From Bacteroidota bacterium (GTDB lineage Bacteria; Bacteroidota; Bacteroidia; Chitinophagales; LD1), in NCBI GenBank assembly GCA_947457525.1, contig CANGXE010000066.1, forward strand, positions 1 to 7,312: a DNA stretch of 7,312 bases, in the 5' to 3' direction. Made by a program: the position numbers and the translations under genes. Each line of letters opens with the position of its first letter. Position 1 is the first letter of the stretch. Positions 1 through 6,641 of this stretch are shown one piece after another. The notes beneath the pieces are model-generated. The model did not search any database, had not been told where the DNA came from, and saw nothing but the letters and a program-made list of their open reading frames with translations.

Positions 1-147
1 ACTGTTGAGCAAGGTGACTTCAATGCCTTCATCGCGCAAACTGCGAGCGGCTTGGCTGCCGGAATAGTCAAACTCGCAGGCTTGTCCGATAACAATAGGT
101 CCCGAGCCGATAATTAGTACTGATTTGATGGAGTAGTCACGTGGCAT
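1..147 (-). CDS. carB: Carbamoyl-phosphate synthase large subunit, N-terminal fragment (cut by window edge)
   Basis: The reverse strand reads 49 codons from an ATG at 147 with no stop before the window edge. The translation starts MPRDYSIKSVLIIGSGPIVI and continues GQACEFDYSGSQAARSL, then DEGIEVTLLNS. This is the highly conserved N-terminus of CarB: the glycine-rich IIGSGP turn followed by GQACEFDYSG, which opens the first pre-ATP-grasp domain. The full enzyme is normally about 1,070 residues, so roughly 95% lies outside the window. With the small subunit CarA it makes carbamoyl phosphate in the cytoplasm from glutamine, bicarbonate and two ATP, feeding pyrimidine and arginine synthesis. The start agrees with the usual CarB start, a few residues before the IKS(V/I)LIIG strand. 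It is transcribed away from the glycosyltransferase gene and is probably unrelated to it. The visible part shows no defect. Confidence 0.95.
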   Translation of the reverse strand, partial: MPRDYSIKSVLIIGSGPIVIGQACEFDYSGSQAARSLRDEGIEVTLLNS

Positions 148-340
148 TAGTGGCGGTTTTTAGAGTGTGATTAATGCAAAAGAACTTGGCAATAAAACAC
201 GGTGTGTCGGGGGGCGAAGATAGAAAATGAGCGTAGAACCTGATTAATTCAACTCATTTTTTGCTGAATAAATTATCCGTTAATGTTAGTATTTAACTAT
301 TTGGGCTTAGGGTCTAATTAGCATATTCGCTTTTTGTTTT
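148..340. other. Divergent intergenic region between carB and the glycosyltransferase gene
   Basis: These 193 bases separate two genes transcribed in opposite directions, so promoters for both should lie here. No good match to the Bacteroidota -33 TTTG / -7 TAnnTTTG promoter with correct spacing was found on either strand. No hairpin terminator, tRNA or clear riboswitch fold was seen. The part next to the glycosyltransferase start (about 240-340) is richer in A/T than the carB side, which carries a G-run near 210-215. An in-frame TAG at 308-310 closes the glycosyltransferase frame upstream of its ATG. Confidence 0.5.
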
Positions 341-1483
341 ATGAGCCCCCTCTTAATCATCGCTATTGCTCTTTCTGCGCTCTACTTGTTTTTGGTGCTC
401 TATTTCTGCATCGGTTGGTGGCGAATGAAAAAACAAGAATATGCAGAAACAAATGATTTGCCTTTTGTCAGCATCATTATACCTGTTCGCAATGAGAGCG
501 AAAATATTCAGGCCTGTTTAAAAGCAGCTTTGGCGCAACAATATCCAAAAAACCGTTTTGAAGTCATTTTAATTGATGACTATAGCACCGACCCAACACT
601 AAGGTTAGCGAGAGAGTTTACGGATAGCAATTTACTGGTGCTCGATTTGATGCAATACTTGGGCAGTTTTGGAGAATATGTGCCGAACAAGAAAAAAGCA
701 ATTGCCTTAGGCGTTAAAAACGCAAAAGGAGATTTGATTTTAACGACTGACGGTGATTGCGTAATGGAAGACAAATGGCTGATGACCATGGCGCAGTTCT
801 ACATTAACAATAACTACAAATTGGTGACCGGTCCGGTGATGATAAAGCCGGCTAAATCTCCACTAGCATGGTTTCAACAGTTAGACGTGATGAATATGTT
901 GGGGATTACCGGTGCTACAATCCAGAACGGCTTACCAACTATGTGCAATGGCGCTAACCTAATGTACGCCAAAGAGGTGTTTCATGTCGTGGAAGGCTTC
1001 AAAGGCAATCACGAGGTGCCAACGGGTGACGATATTTTTTTGATGCAGAAAATAAATGCAGCTTACGATAATGCCATTGGTTTTGTCAAAAACTTTGATG
1101 CCTGCGTGTTCACTCAACCCGAGCCCACGTTTGGTGAGTTCGTTGCGCAACGTGTGCGTTGGGTGTCGAAATCATCACGCTTCAGCGACATAAAAGTGGT
1201 GAGCATTCTCTACTTTGCTTATTTGTTCAACCTATTTATAGTGTTGACGGCTTTGGCCTGCTTTCAACCTATCGAGATGCCTTGGTTACCTCTAGCAGTG
1301 GCCGGTGGGACAAAGTTGTTTATTGATTTAGTATTCGATATTTCATTGCTAGTGTTTTTCCGTAAGTGGTTATTGTTTTTACTTTTACCCATCACAGAGG
1401 TTTTTCACATTTTATATGTAGTCGTGATTGGCGTTTTGAGCTTGACCGGCAAGTATAGATGGAAAGATCGTTTGGTAGAATAA
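341..1483 (+). CDS. Membrane-anchored family 2 glycosyltransferase
   Basis: This 380-residue GT-A fold glycosyltransferase should transfer a sugar from a nucleotide-sugar donor on the cytoplasmic face of the inner membrane. An N-terminal membrane helix (about 2-25) is followed by the GT2 opening VSIIIPVRNE (43-52). Next come the IDD acidic pair (D79, D80), the metal-binding DGD (137-139), the TGDD acceptor-side acidic motif (228-231) and QRVRW (270-274), the QxxRW motif of processive-type GT2 enzymes. Hydrophobic stretches at about 287-308, 312-336 and 342-366 form a C-terminal membrane region, ending in KYRWKDR. This layout resembles hyaluronan/PgaC-like enzymes, but donor, acceptor and processivity cannot be read from sequence. 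The start is firm: an in-frame TAG lies at 308-310 with no other start codon between. The permease gene begins 7 bases after its stop, so the two are probably co-transcribed. All catalytic motifs are intact. Confidence 0.9.
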   Translation: MSPLLIIAIALSALYLFLVLYFCIGWWRMKKQEYAETNDLPFVSIIIPVRNESENIQACLKAALAQQYPKNRFEVILIDDYSTDPTLRLAREFTDSNLLVLDLMQYLGSFGEYVPNKKKAIALGVKNAKGDLILTTDGDCVMEDKWLMTMAQFYINNNYKLVTGPVMIKPAKSPLAWFQQLDVMNMLGITGATIQNGLPTMCNGANLMYAKEVFHVVEGFKGNHEVPTGDDIFLMQKINAAYDNAIGFVKNFDACVFTQPEPTFGEFVAQRVRWVSKSSRFSDIKVVSILYFAYLFNLFIVLTALACFQPIEMPWLPLAVAGGTKLFIDLVFDISLLVFFRKWLLFLLLPITEVFHILYVVVIGVLSLTGKYRWKDRLVE

Positions 1484-1490
1484 TCATCGC

Positions 1491-2636
1491 ATGACCCACC
1501 CACAAAAAAGCACGTCCTTAAATCAAAAAGCATGGATGCGTCTCAAACGCAATAAGAGCGCTATGTTTGGTTTGGTCATCATTTTGCTTTCCGTGTTTGT
1601 TTCTGTTTTTGCTTATCTCATTTCACCTGACAATTCCCCATCAGCCAACGAGCAGATTTTACAACTCGAAACTCATGAACCGGGCTACAGTACTCAGCTT
1701 TTTTTATTACCTAAAGACAACTTAACGAGCACAGGTTTTTTTGAAGGTTTATACAACGGTAAAAAGAAAAATTATAATCCCATTCCAATTTTGAGTTATC
1801 GCATATCCGGAGACACTTTGCACTATGTTGAGTATCGCGGCAAATCGTTTAGAGAAGAAAGCAGAGCCATCGCCCTTGCGGCCATCGTACCTGCTGACGT
1901 GGTAAACAAACAAGAATTTGTTACCCAAAATTTAATCGGCAGCAAGAATTTTTTGCTCGGCACGGACAAGTTTGGCCGCGATATTTTTTCGCGGCTAATC
2001 ATTGGTACTCGAGTATCTCTTTCGGTAGGATTAATTTCAGTTTTCATCTCGCTAATCATTGGCATTGTGCTTGGGGCAATTGCTGGCTATTTTAGAGGAT
2101 GGGCAGACGAAATTATCCTTTGGGTAATTAATGTGTTTTGGAGCATACCGACTTTACTTTTGGCGATGGGATTATACATTAGTGCGGGTAGTTTGATTGA
2201 GAATAAATTGGTGATGATTTTTATTGCCGTGGGCCTAACCATGTGGGTAGAAACGGCACGTATCGTGCGCGGACAGTTTCTATCTATTCGCGAAATGGAA
2301 TTTGTAAGTGCAGCTAAAAGTCTGGGCTTTGGCGACACACGAATAATTTTCAAACACATTTTGCCCAACATTACCGGACCAATCATTGTAGTGGCATGCT
2401 CCAACTTTGCTAGTGCCATATTGGTCGAAAGTGGATTGAGTTACATTGGCTTAGGCATTCAACCACCGGCACCAAGCTGGGGAAGCATGCTAAACGAATA
2501 CAAAGATTTTATTGACACCAATAAAGCTTATCTTGCACTATTTCCGGGTGTCGCGATTATGTTGTTGGTTTTGGCATTTAATTTGGTAGGTAATGGTCTA
2601 CGCGATGCATTAGATGTGAAAGGGCAGTTGGATTAG
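1491..2636 (+). CDS. OppC/DppC-type ABC transporter permease with large extracytoplasmic insert
   Basis: This 381-residue inner-membrane subunit belongs to the peptide/nickel-type (OppC/DppC) ABC permeases. Residues 1-24 are a basic cytoplasmic tail (WMRLKRNKSAMFG) typical of the OppC N-terminal domain; TM1 is about 25-44. The family signature GTDKFGRDIFSR (157-168) precedes GTRVSLSVG and the core helices (about 174-200, 207-231, 239-257, 295-315, 348-368). The EAA loop that docks the ATPase is at about 268-292 (EFVSAAKSLGFGD, then FKHILPN). WGSML (330-334) and the terminal GNGLRDALD (367-375) are also standard. Residues about 46-155 form an insert between TM1 and the signature, making the protein longer than the roughly 300 residues of enterobacterial OppC. 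No OppB-type permease, ATPase or binding protein is in the window, so the partners must be elsewhere and the substrate is unknown. It starts 7 bases after the glycosyltransferase stop, suggesting one transcript. Confidence 0.9.
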   Translation: MTHPQKSTSLNQKAWMRLKRNKSAMFGLVIILLSVFVSVFAYLISPDNSPSANEQILQLETHEPGYSTQLFLLPKDNLTSTGFFEGLYNGKKKNYNPIPILSYRISGDTLHYVEYRGKSFREESRAIALAAIVPADVVNKQEFVTQNLIGSKNFLLGTDKFGRDIFSRLIIGTRVSLSVGLISVFISLIIGIVLGAIAGYFRGWADEIILWVINVFWSIPTLLLAMGLYISAGSLIENKLVMIFIAVGLTMWVETARIVRGQFLSIREMEFVSAAKSLGFGDTRIIFKHILPNITGPIIVVACSNFASAILVESGLSYIGLGIQPPAPSWGSMLNEYKDFIDTNKAYLALFPGVAIMLLVLAFNLVGNGLRDALDVKGQLD

Positions 2637-2700
2637 TATGAACAATTTAACTGATATTGCGTATATATCTTACCGCGAAAGCAAGAACGAATAAAATAAA

Positions 2701-3960
2701 ATGGCAGAGTTAGAGTTTTCGGAGTTAGACTTTTTCAAAAAGCGATTGAGTTCTACAGAGCGTTTGCTAGCAATTAAGCAACAGCAAATCGACTCACTGC
2801 TCGAGATTACCCGAGCGGTGAATAACAACATGCCTATCACTGCACTAGCGAGAATTTATGAGAACATTATCCACGCACAGCTCGGGGTAAAAACTATCGC
2901 ACTTTTTATTCGCGATAAAGACAACATCCCAATGTGTATTACTCCAGGCGATTTGCCAGGCAACATTGTTAGCTATGATGTAACGACAAAATTCAACAAC
3001 ATCAGCTATATCACTCCAACCGCAGCCTTTCAAGATGAGATATTAAAAGACTTTGAATTTCTCATCCCCGTGATGCACAAAAAAGACCCGGTTGGTTTCG
3101 CTTTGATTGGCTCGTTTAGCAATGATAGCAACGACACCAAGGAGGAAAAGCTAAAGTTTATCCAAACTATCACCAATGTAATCGTAGTGGCCAACGAAAA
3201 CAAAAAATTGTTTAAAAGCCAAATTGACCAAATGGTGATGCAACGCGAGTTGAAGCTGGCGGCCGATATGCAAAATATGTTGGTGCCGTCCGATTTGCCA
3301 AACAATGAACGAATTGAAGTTTCAGCCTTCTACAAGCCGCACACCAACATTGGTGGTGATTACTATGACTTCATTCAAATCAACGAAAATGAGATCGCTT
3401 TTTGCATAAGCGACATTTCAGGAAAAGGAATTCCTGCTGCTATTTTGATGGCCAACTTCCAAGCCAATATGCGCATATTACTCACGCGAAGATATTCATT
3501 GCCTCAGTTCATAGAAGTGCTTAACACCAAAGTATTGGAAATTACAAAAGGCGAGAAATTCATTACCCTATTTATAGCCACCTATAGTTATGTGACCAAA
3601 AAAATGACTTATGTGAATGCCGGTCACAACCCGTCCATACTGTACAATAATGGTGAAATTCACTTGCTCGATAAGGGTTGTACTATCTTGGGTATGTTTG
3701 ATACATTACCTTATGTTAACTACGGTGAGTTGACTATTGAACCAAACTCTTTATTAATTAACTATACTGATGGCCTTTCTGAAGCAGCGAACAATGATGG
3801 CGAACAATTTGAAATGGAACGTTTAGTCGCTTTCATTCAACAGAATAATGAATTGTCGGTTTCCGACTTTAACACTAAGCTAGTTGATAAAGTAATTGCG
3901 TTCAAACAAGATACTGATTTTGATGATGATATCACGCTACTCAGCGTTAGGTTTCGCTAA
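2701..3960 (+). CDS. GAF-domain PP2C-type protein phosphatase (SpoIIE/RsbU family)
   Basis: This 419-residue soluble protein joins a sensory module to a PPM/PP2C phosphatase. Residues about 1-40 look helical and coiled-coil-like. Residues about 35-165 fit a GAF domain, with a probable signalling helix at 165-195 (ending LAADMQNMLVPSDLP, the usual entry to SpoIIE catalytic domains). The catalytic part keeps the metal-binding acidic residues: GGDYYD (218-223), SDISGKG (237-243), YTDG (355-358) and DDDIT (408-412); NAGHNP (306-311) is also typical. Enzymes of this class usually dephosphorylate a STAS anti-anti-sigma protein in a partner switch, so a signal bound by GAF may be turned into a regulatory output. 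No STAS protein or anti-sigma kinase lies in the window, so the target is unknown. An in-frame TAA at 2692-2694 leaves the ATG at 2701 as the first start. It follows the permease by 64 bases, and its last 24 bases overlap the convergent ligase gene. Confidence 0.9.
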   Translation: MAELEFSELDFFKKRLSSTERLLAIKQQQIDSLLEITRAVNNNMPITALARIYENIIHAQLGVKTIALFIRDKDNIPMCITPGDLPGNIVSYDVTTKFNNISYITPTAAFQDEILKDFEFLIPVMHKKDPVGFALIGSFSNDSNDTKEEKLKFIQTITNVIVVANENKKLFKSQIDQMVMQRELKLAADMQNMLVPSDLPNNERIEVSAFYKPHTNIGGDYYDFIQINENEIAFCISDISGKGIPAAILMANFQANMRILLTRRYSLPQFIEVLNTKVLEITKGEKFITLFIATYSYVTKKMTYVNAGHNPSILYNNGEIHLLDKGCTILGMFDTLPYVNYGELTIEPNSLLINYTDGLSEAANNDGEQFEMERLVAFIQQNNELSVSDFNTKLVDKVIAFKQDTDFDDDITLLSVRFR

Positions 3961-5379
3961 ACGATGTTTAATATCTAGCGAAATAATTAAACCTATGGCG
4001 ATATAATAAAACGGTCCGACCTTATCGCTTTCTAGCAAATCGCTCAGCAACAAATTGATATAGACCATAGCTATCACTACTAAAAGCACCAATACAATTT
4101 GCTTATCGGTTTGGTCCTTAATTCTATGGTAAACCATTTCACCATAGACCAGCAACACTATCGTAAACAACACAAATGCGATTAAGCCTACAATACCTTG
4201 CTCAGCCAAAATGAGTAAAAAATAATTATGTGCTGTAGAGCGCTCGGGATTGTCGCTCACATAAGTTTCAAAACTCGTCACTGTGTAGTGCATATAATTG
4301 GGATAAAAATTCCCGGGGCCAAAACCCATCATTGGTTTATCCTTGGCCATTTGCAAAATAGCCACCCAACGATAAACACGCTCCATACTACTCACATCTT
4401 TGCCTTCGAAAGTGGATGACAGGTGGTCATTAAACCCATCGTGCATTACCGTTTCTTCAAAGTCCGGTGCAAAGTCAAGATAGCGATTGTCGGTCAAGAA
4501 ATAAATACCACCTGCCGTAGTTAACAGCAATACTATGGCGAAAGCAGGCTTCATTAATTTTTGTTTCACTATAAATACAAATGGAGCAATAAAAAGCAAA
4601 GCTATGTAGCATGTGCGGGTGTAGGACAAATAGATAGCGACCACGTATAGCAAAAGCGAAAAAGATAATAATCTGTGCGTAAAGGTACCGGGGTTATACC
4701 ATTTTCTGGCTAACCAAACAAAGGGCAAAAAGATGGTGACAATTGCTGCATAACTCACATGATTCCTAAAAAAAGGCATCATTGGTTTGTTGATGTCTTC
4801 AAAGGAAAACCCTTGAAAAGCATGACGAATTATTACTGAAATGATTAATCCTGTGAGTGGCAAATAGACGCACCAAAAAGCTTTTTTTAAATCATCTCTA
4901 GTTTTAATAACTATGGGAGTGAGCACAGCAAAAGTAGTAATGTACCAAACCTTTGATAATAATACTTTAGTTGAAACCAATTCGTTGACTGAAGTGATGG
5001 TGGTGATAAAAACACTAAATAAATGTATGCCCAGAAACACAGAAATTACGTGAGCGAAAAAGCCGGTAGGAAGCATTTGTGGTTTCAACAAAACATACAC
5101 AAATGTGATAAGCATTAAGCCAATCATGAGTGGTTCATCCGGAAGATCTGTACCTAGAGAAGGTGTAAAATTATACTCGATGGAGAATGGTAGAGTAAAC
5201 AACAACAAAAAGTAAATGGCCTTGAAATCAGTAATGGCTACATACGCTATAATAAGCGCAAAGGGTATTAAAGCTAAATAATATGCCTCGGTAGTCATTG
5301 CAGCTAGTACCGAACCAATGCTCACTGCGGCTAATCCAAGCAGTACGCTCCATTGTAATTTGTGAACGGACAAGGTCAA
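3937..5379 (-). CDS. O-antigen ligase/polymerase family membrane protein (WaaL/Wzy-like)
   Basis: This 480-residue polytopic protein has about 12-14 hydrophobic helices from residue 11 to 470. One large hydrophilic loop lies at about 297-385 and should face the periplasm, as in the Wzy_C / O-antigen ligase family. Matching family features are YTRTCYIAL (253-261, with R255), MGFGPGNFYP (351-360) in the loop, and STAHNYF followed by EQGIVGL (381-399). H384 is the likely counterpart of the catalytic histidine in WaaL-type ligases. Such proteins move undecaprenyl-linked glycan onto lipid A-core or another acceptor (ligase), or polymerise repeat units (Wzy); sequence alone does not separate the two. 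The best start is a TTG at 5379, directly after the wzz-like stop (TAATTG, no gap), which points to translational coupling. The first ATG, M28, would remove TM1. A second TTG two codons later is an alternative. The 3' end overlaps the convergent phosphatase gene by 24 bases. Confidence 0.85.
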   Translation of the reverse strand: MTLSVHKLQWSVLLGLAAVSIGSVLAAMTTEAYYLALIPFALIIAYVAITDFKAIYFLLLFTLPFSIEYNFTPSLGTDLPDEPLMIGLMLITFVYVLLKPQMLPTGFFAHVISVFLGIHLFSVFITTITSVNELVSTKVLLSKVWYITTFAVLTPIVIKTRDDLKKAFWCVYLPLTGLIISVIIRHAFQGFSFEDINKPMMPFFRNHVSYAAIVTIFLPFVWLARKWYNPGTFTHRLLSFSLLLYVVAIYLSYTRTCYIALLFIAPFVFIVKQKLMKPAFAIVLLLTTAGGIYFLTDNRYLDFAPDFEETVMHDGFNDHLSSTFEGKDVSSMERVYRWVAILQMAKDKPMMGFGPGNFYPNYMHYTVTSFETYVSDNPERSTAHNYFLLILAEQGIVGLIAFVLFTIVLLVYGEMVYHRIKDQTDKQIVLVLLVVIAMVYINLLLSDLLESDKVGPFYYIAIGLIISLDIKHRLAKPNAE

Positions 5380-6327
5380 TTATAGCTGTCTTTTAATATT
5401 ACCAATTTGCTCAATAAACAGAACGCCAATTAATAGGCTAAACAAAGTCACCATCATAGTTACTGTCACTACAATCCAACGAACAGGTTTTTCTCTGCGA
5501 TCGGCTGTAAATGCTTTTTCTACAATAAACAAAGAAGAAGAGTTACTCTTCAATGCAATAGCCATTTGTTCTTTAATATTACTACGGTTGTTTAGTTCTT
5601 TGAGGGCGTTTTCTTGCTTATCTAGTAAGGCTTTGTACTGTTGAACTGCTTTGAAGTCTGTACCATTCACAATGACTGAACCGTCTGCGCCCGATGATAC
5701 ACGAATATTATATTTGGAAGACAAAAACGAAAGTGTATCCACAAAATCCTCTACCTTTTGTTGCTGTTCTAGAATCTGCCCGGCAATAAGGTTATACAAA
5801 TTTGTTTTACTTTCATTAATCTGTTGCTTATTCAATTCATCTACTTTTTCTACAATGGCGTTCACCACAGCAGAGGCAATTTTGGGGTCGGTATCATAAA
5901 GAGAAATCTCAACAGCTTCCTGTTCGGTTTTAATAACCTTGAAATTCTTCTCTAATTTCTTCATCACCTTAGTCTTCCAATACTTTTCACTACGATCAAT
6001 TTTGTAATGCTCTACCAATTTGAATGAGTCAATAATATAATCCATTACGGGAGCAGATCGAGCAATAGTGAGAGTTCTATTCACATCGCCTTTATTTCCA
6101 AAATACTCTACCTGAGCACCGGAACTTTCTGTATTAAAAATCATAGCACGATCATTTAGATACTGATTAGTGGGATAGAACGTGCTCCATGAATAATAAT
6201 ACTCATCCATAACAAAAAGCGAGAAAAATGCTGCAATAAAACTTGCTAATAAGGTTATAATAGATATTGGTTTCCACCACTTTAGTAATACACGTATGCT
6301 ACCTACTAAATTGAAATCGTCATTCAT
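5380..6327 (-). CDS. Wzz-family polysaccharide chain-length determinant protein
   Basis: This 315-residue inner-membrane protein has the Wzz (PCP) layout: a short cytoplasmic N-terminus, TM1 (about 19-39), a periplasmic domain of about 240 residues, and TM2 (about 283-306) with a short basic tail (GNIKRQL). The opening NLVGSIRVLLKWWKPI is typical of Wzz N-termini. TARSAP-like IARSAPVMDYI (88-98) and DTDPKIASAVVNAIVEKVDEL (145-165) are family-like stretches; residues about 155-260 are largely helical with coiled-coil character. ADRREKPVRW (275-284) before TM2 is the expected proline-containing segment. It should oligomerise and set the chain length of polysaccharide made by a Wzy-type polymerase. 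There are no Walker motifs or tyrosine cluster, so it is not a Wzc-type kinase fusion. The start is firm: an in-frame TAA at 6340-6342 lies four codons upstream, with no other start between. It abuts the ligase/polymerase gene with no gap, so the two form an operon. Confidence 0.85.
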   Translation of the reverse strand: MNDDFNLVGSIRVLLKWWKPISIITLLASFIAAFFSLFVMDEYYYSWSTFYPTNQYLNDRAMIFNTESSGAQVEYFGNKGDVNRTLTIARSAPVMDYIIDSFKLVEHYKIDRSEKYWKTKVMKKLEKNFKVIKTEQEAVEISLYDTDPKIASAVVNAIVEKVDELNKQQINESKTNLYNLIAGQILEQQQKVEDFVDTLSFLSSKYNIRVSSGADGSVIVNGTDFKAVQQYKALLDKQENALKELNNRSNIKEQMAIALKSNSSSLFIVEKAFTADRREKPVRWIVVTVTMMVTLFSLLIGVLFIEQIGNIKRQL

Positions 6328-6333
6328 TGTTTC

Positions 6334-6349
6334 TATAATTTAAATTATA
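6334..6349. promoter_or_regulatory. Perfect 16-bp palindrome upstream of the wzz-like gene, possible operator
   Basis: The sequence TATAATTTAAATTATA reads identically on both strands. It ends 6 bases before the ATG of the wzz-like gene, so it would sit in that gene's leader or core promoter. Two-fold symmetry of this length is typical of dimeric repressor sites. It is made only of A and T, so chance in AT-rich DNA is a real alternative. A regulatory role is inference. Confidence 0.35.
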
Positions 6350-6565
6350 TGTGATATATTTTTAAAATTCCTTTTGAGTTAAAATTGAACGTTATCTAAC
6401 TCCGGAAATAAACATAAATATTTAGTTGACAATTCATTTCATGAAAATCAAATTTATAGCATTAATTGAAAATATGTAGCTAATTGTACTAAAATTGGTG
6501 CGGAAGACCAATGCACATAAACATTGACTACTGTCTGTTTCAGTTTATGGTTTTTTGGTAGGCGG

Positions 6566-6609
6566 TTTTTCAACAGGGAATTAGGTATTTTTAAACGCGA
6601 GTTGAAAAA
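6566..6609. repeat. 9-bp inverted repeat upstream of the FkbM gene
   Basis: The arms TTTTTCAAC (6566-6574) and GTTGAAAAA (6601-6609) are exact reverse complements separated by 26 bases. The right arm ends 32 bases before the FkbM start, so if transcription begins further left the pair could form a hairpin in the mRNA leader. The stem is A/T-rich with a long loop and does not resemble a terminator on the plus strand. It could be a protein-binding pair or chance. Confidence 0.4.
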
Positions 6610-6641
6610 TGTACAACAAATTGTTATCATAGAACATAAAC

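Larger units (their letters stand above)
6328..6641. other. AT-rich divergent intergenic region with several symmetric elements
   Basis: These 314 bases separate the minus-strand wzz-like gene from the plus-strand FkbM gene, so they should carry both promoters. No convincing gene was found: open frames here are short, and the longest minus-strand one runs into the FkbM gene as antisense. Structure seen: a perfect 16-bp palindrome at 6334-6349; a 6-bp stem with a 7-base loop at 6494-6512; a 9-bp inverted repeat with arms at 6566-6574 and 6601-6609; and the word ATAAACAT three times (6408, 6517, 6636). One TAnnTTTG match on the minus strand (6449-6456) lacks a -33 partner. A strong terminator was not seen. 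Confidence 0.6.

Noticed and set aside
190..262. Promoter for carB on the minus strand (TATCTTCG with an upstream TTG)
   Set aside because: One mismatch in the -7 box and a spacer of about 27 bases, too long for the known consensus spacing of about 19-21.
580..3305. Several minus-strand open frames of 60-110 codons within the left gene cluster
   Set aside because: They lie wholly inside, and antisense to, the glycosyltransferase, permease and phosphatase genes, whose conserved motifs fix the coding strand.
4228..5899. Plus-strand open frames at 4228-4419 and 5651-5899
   Set aside because: They are antisense to the ligase and wzz-like genes and show no domain.
6449..6456. TAAATTTG on the minus strand as a Bacteroidota -7 promoter box (TAnnTTTG) for the wzz-like gene
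   Set aside because: No TTTG/TTG lies at the needed distance upstream, the leader would be about 120 bases, and such a match is expected by chance about as often as not in AT-rich DNA of this length.
6511..6561. 16-codon plus-strand frame MHINIDYCLFQFMVFW in the divergent gap
   Set aside because: Too short, no ribosome-binding context and no similarity that I recognise; expected by chance.
6551..6574. JUMPstart/ops-like element (GGTAGGCGG) in front of a polysaccharide gene
   Set aside because: It does not match the ops core GGCGGTAGC, and that element belongs to RfaH-controlled enterobacterial operons.
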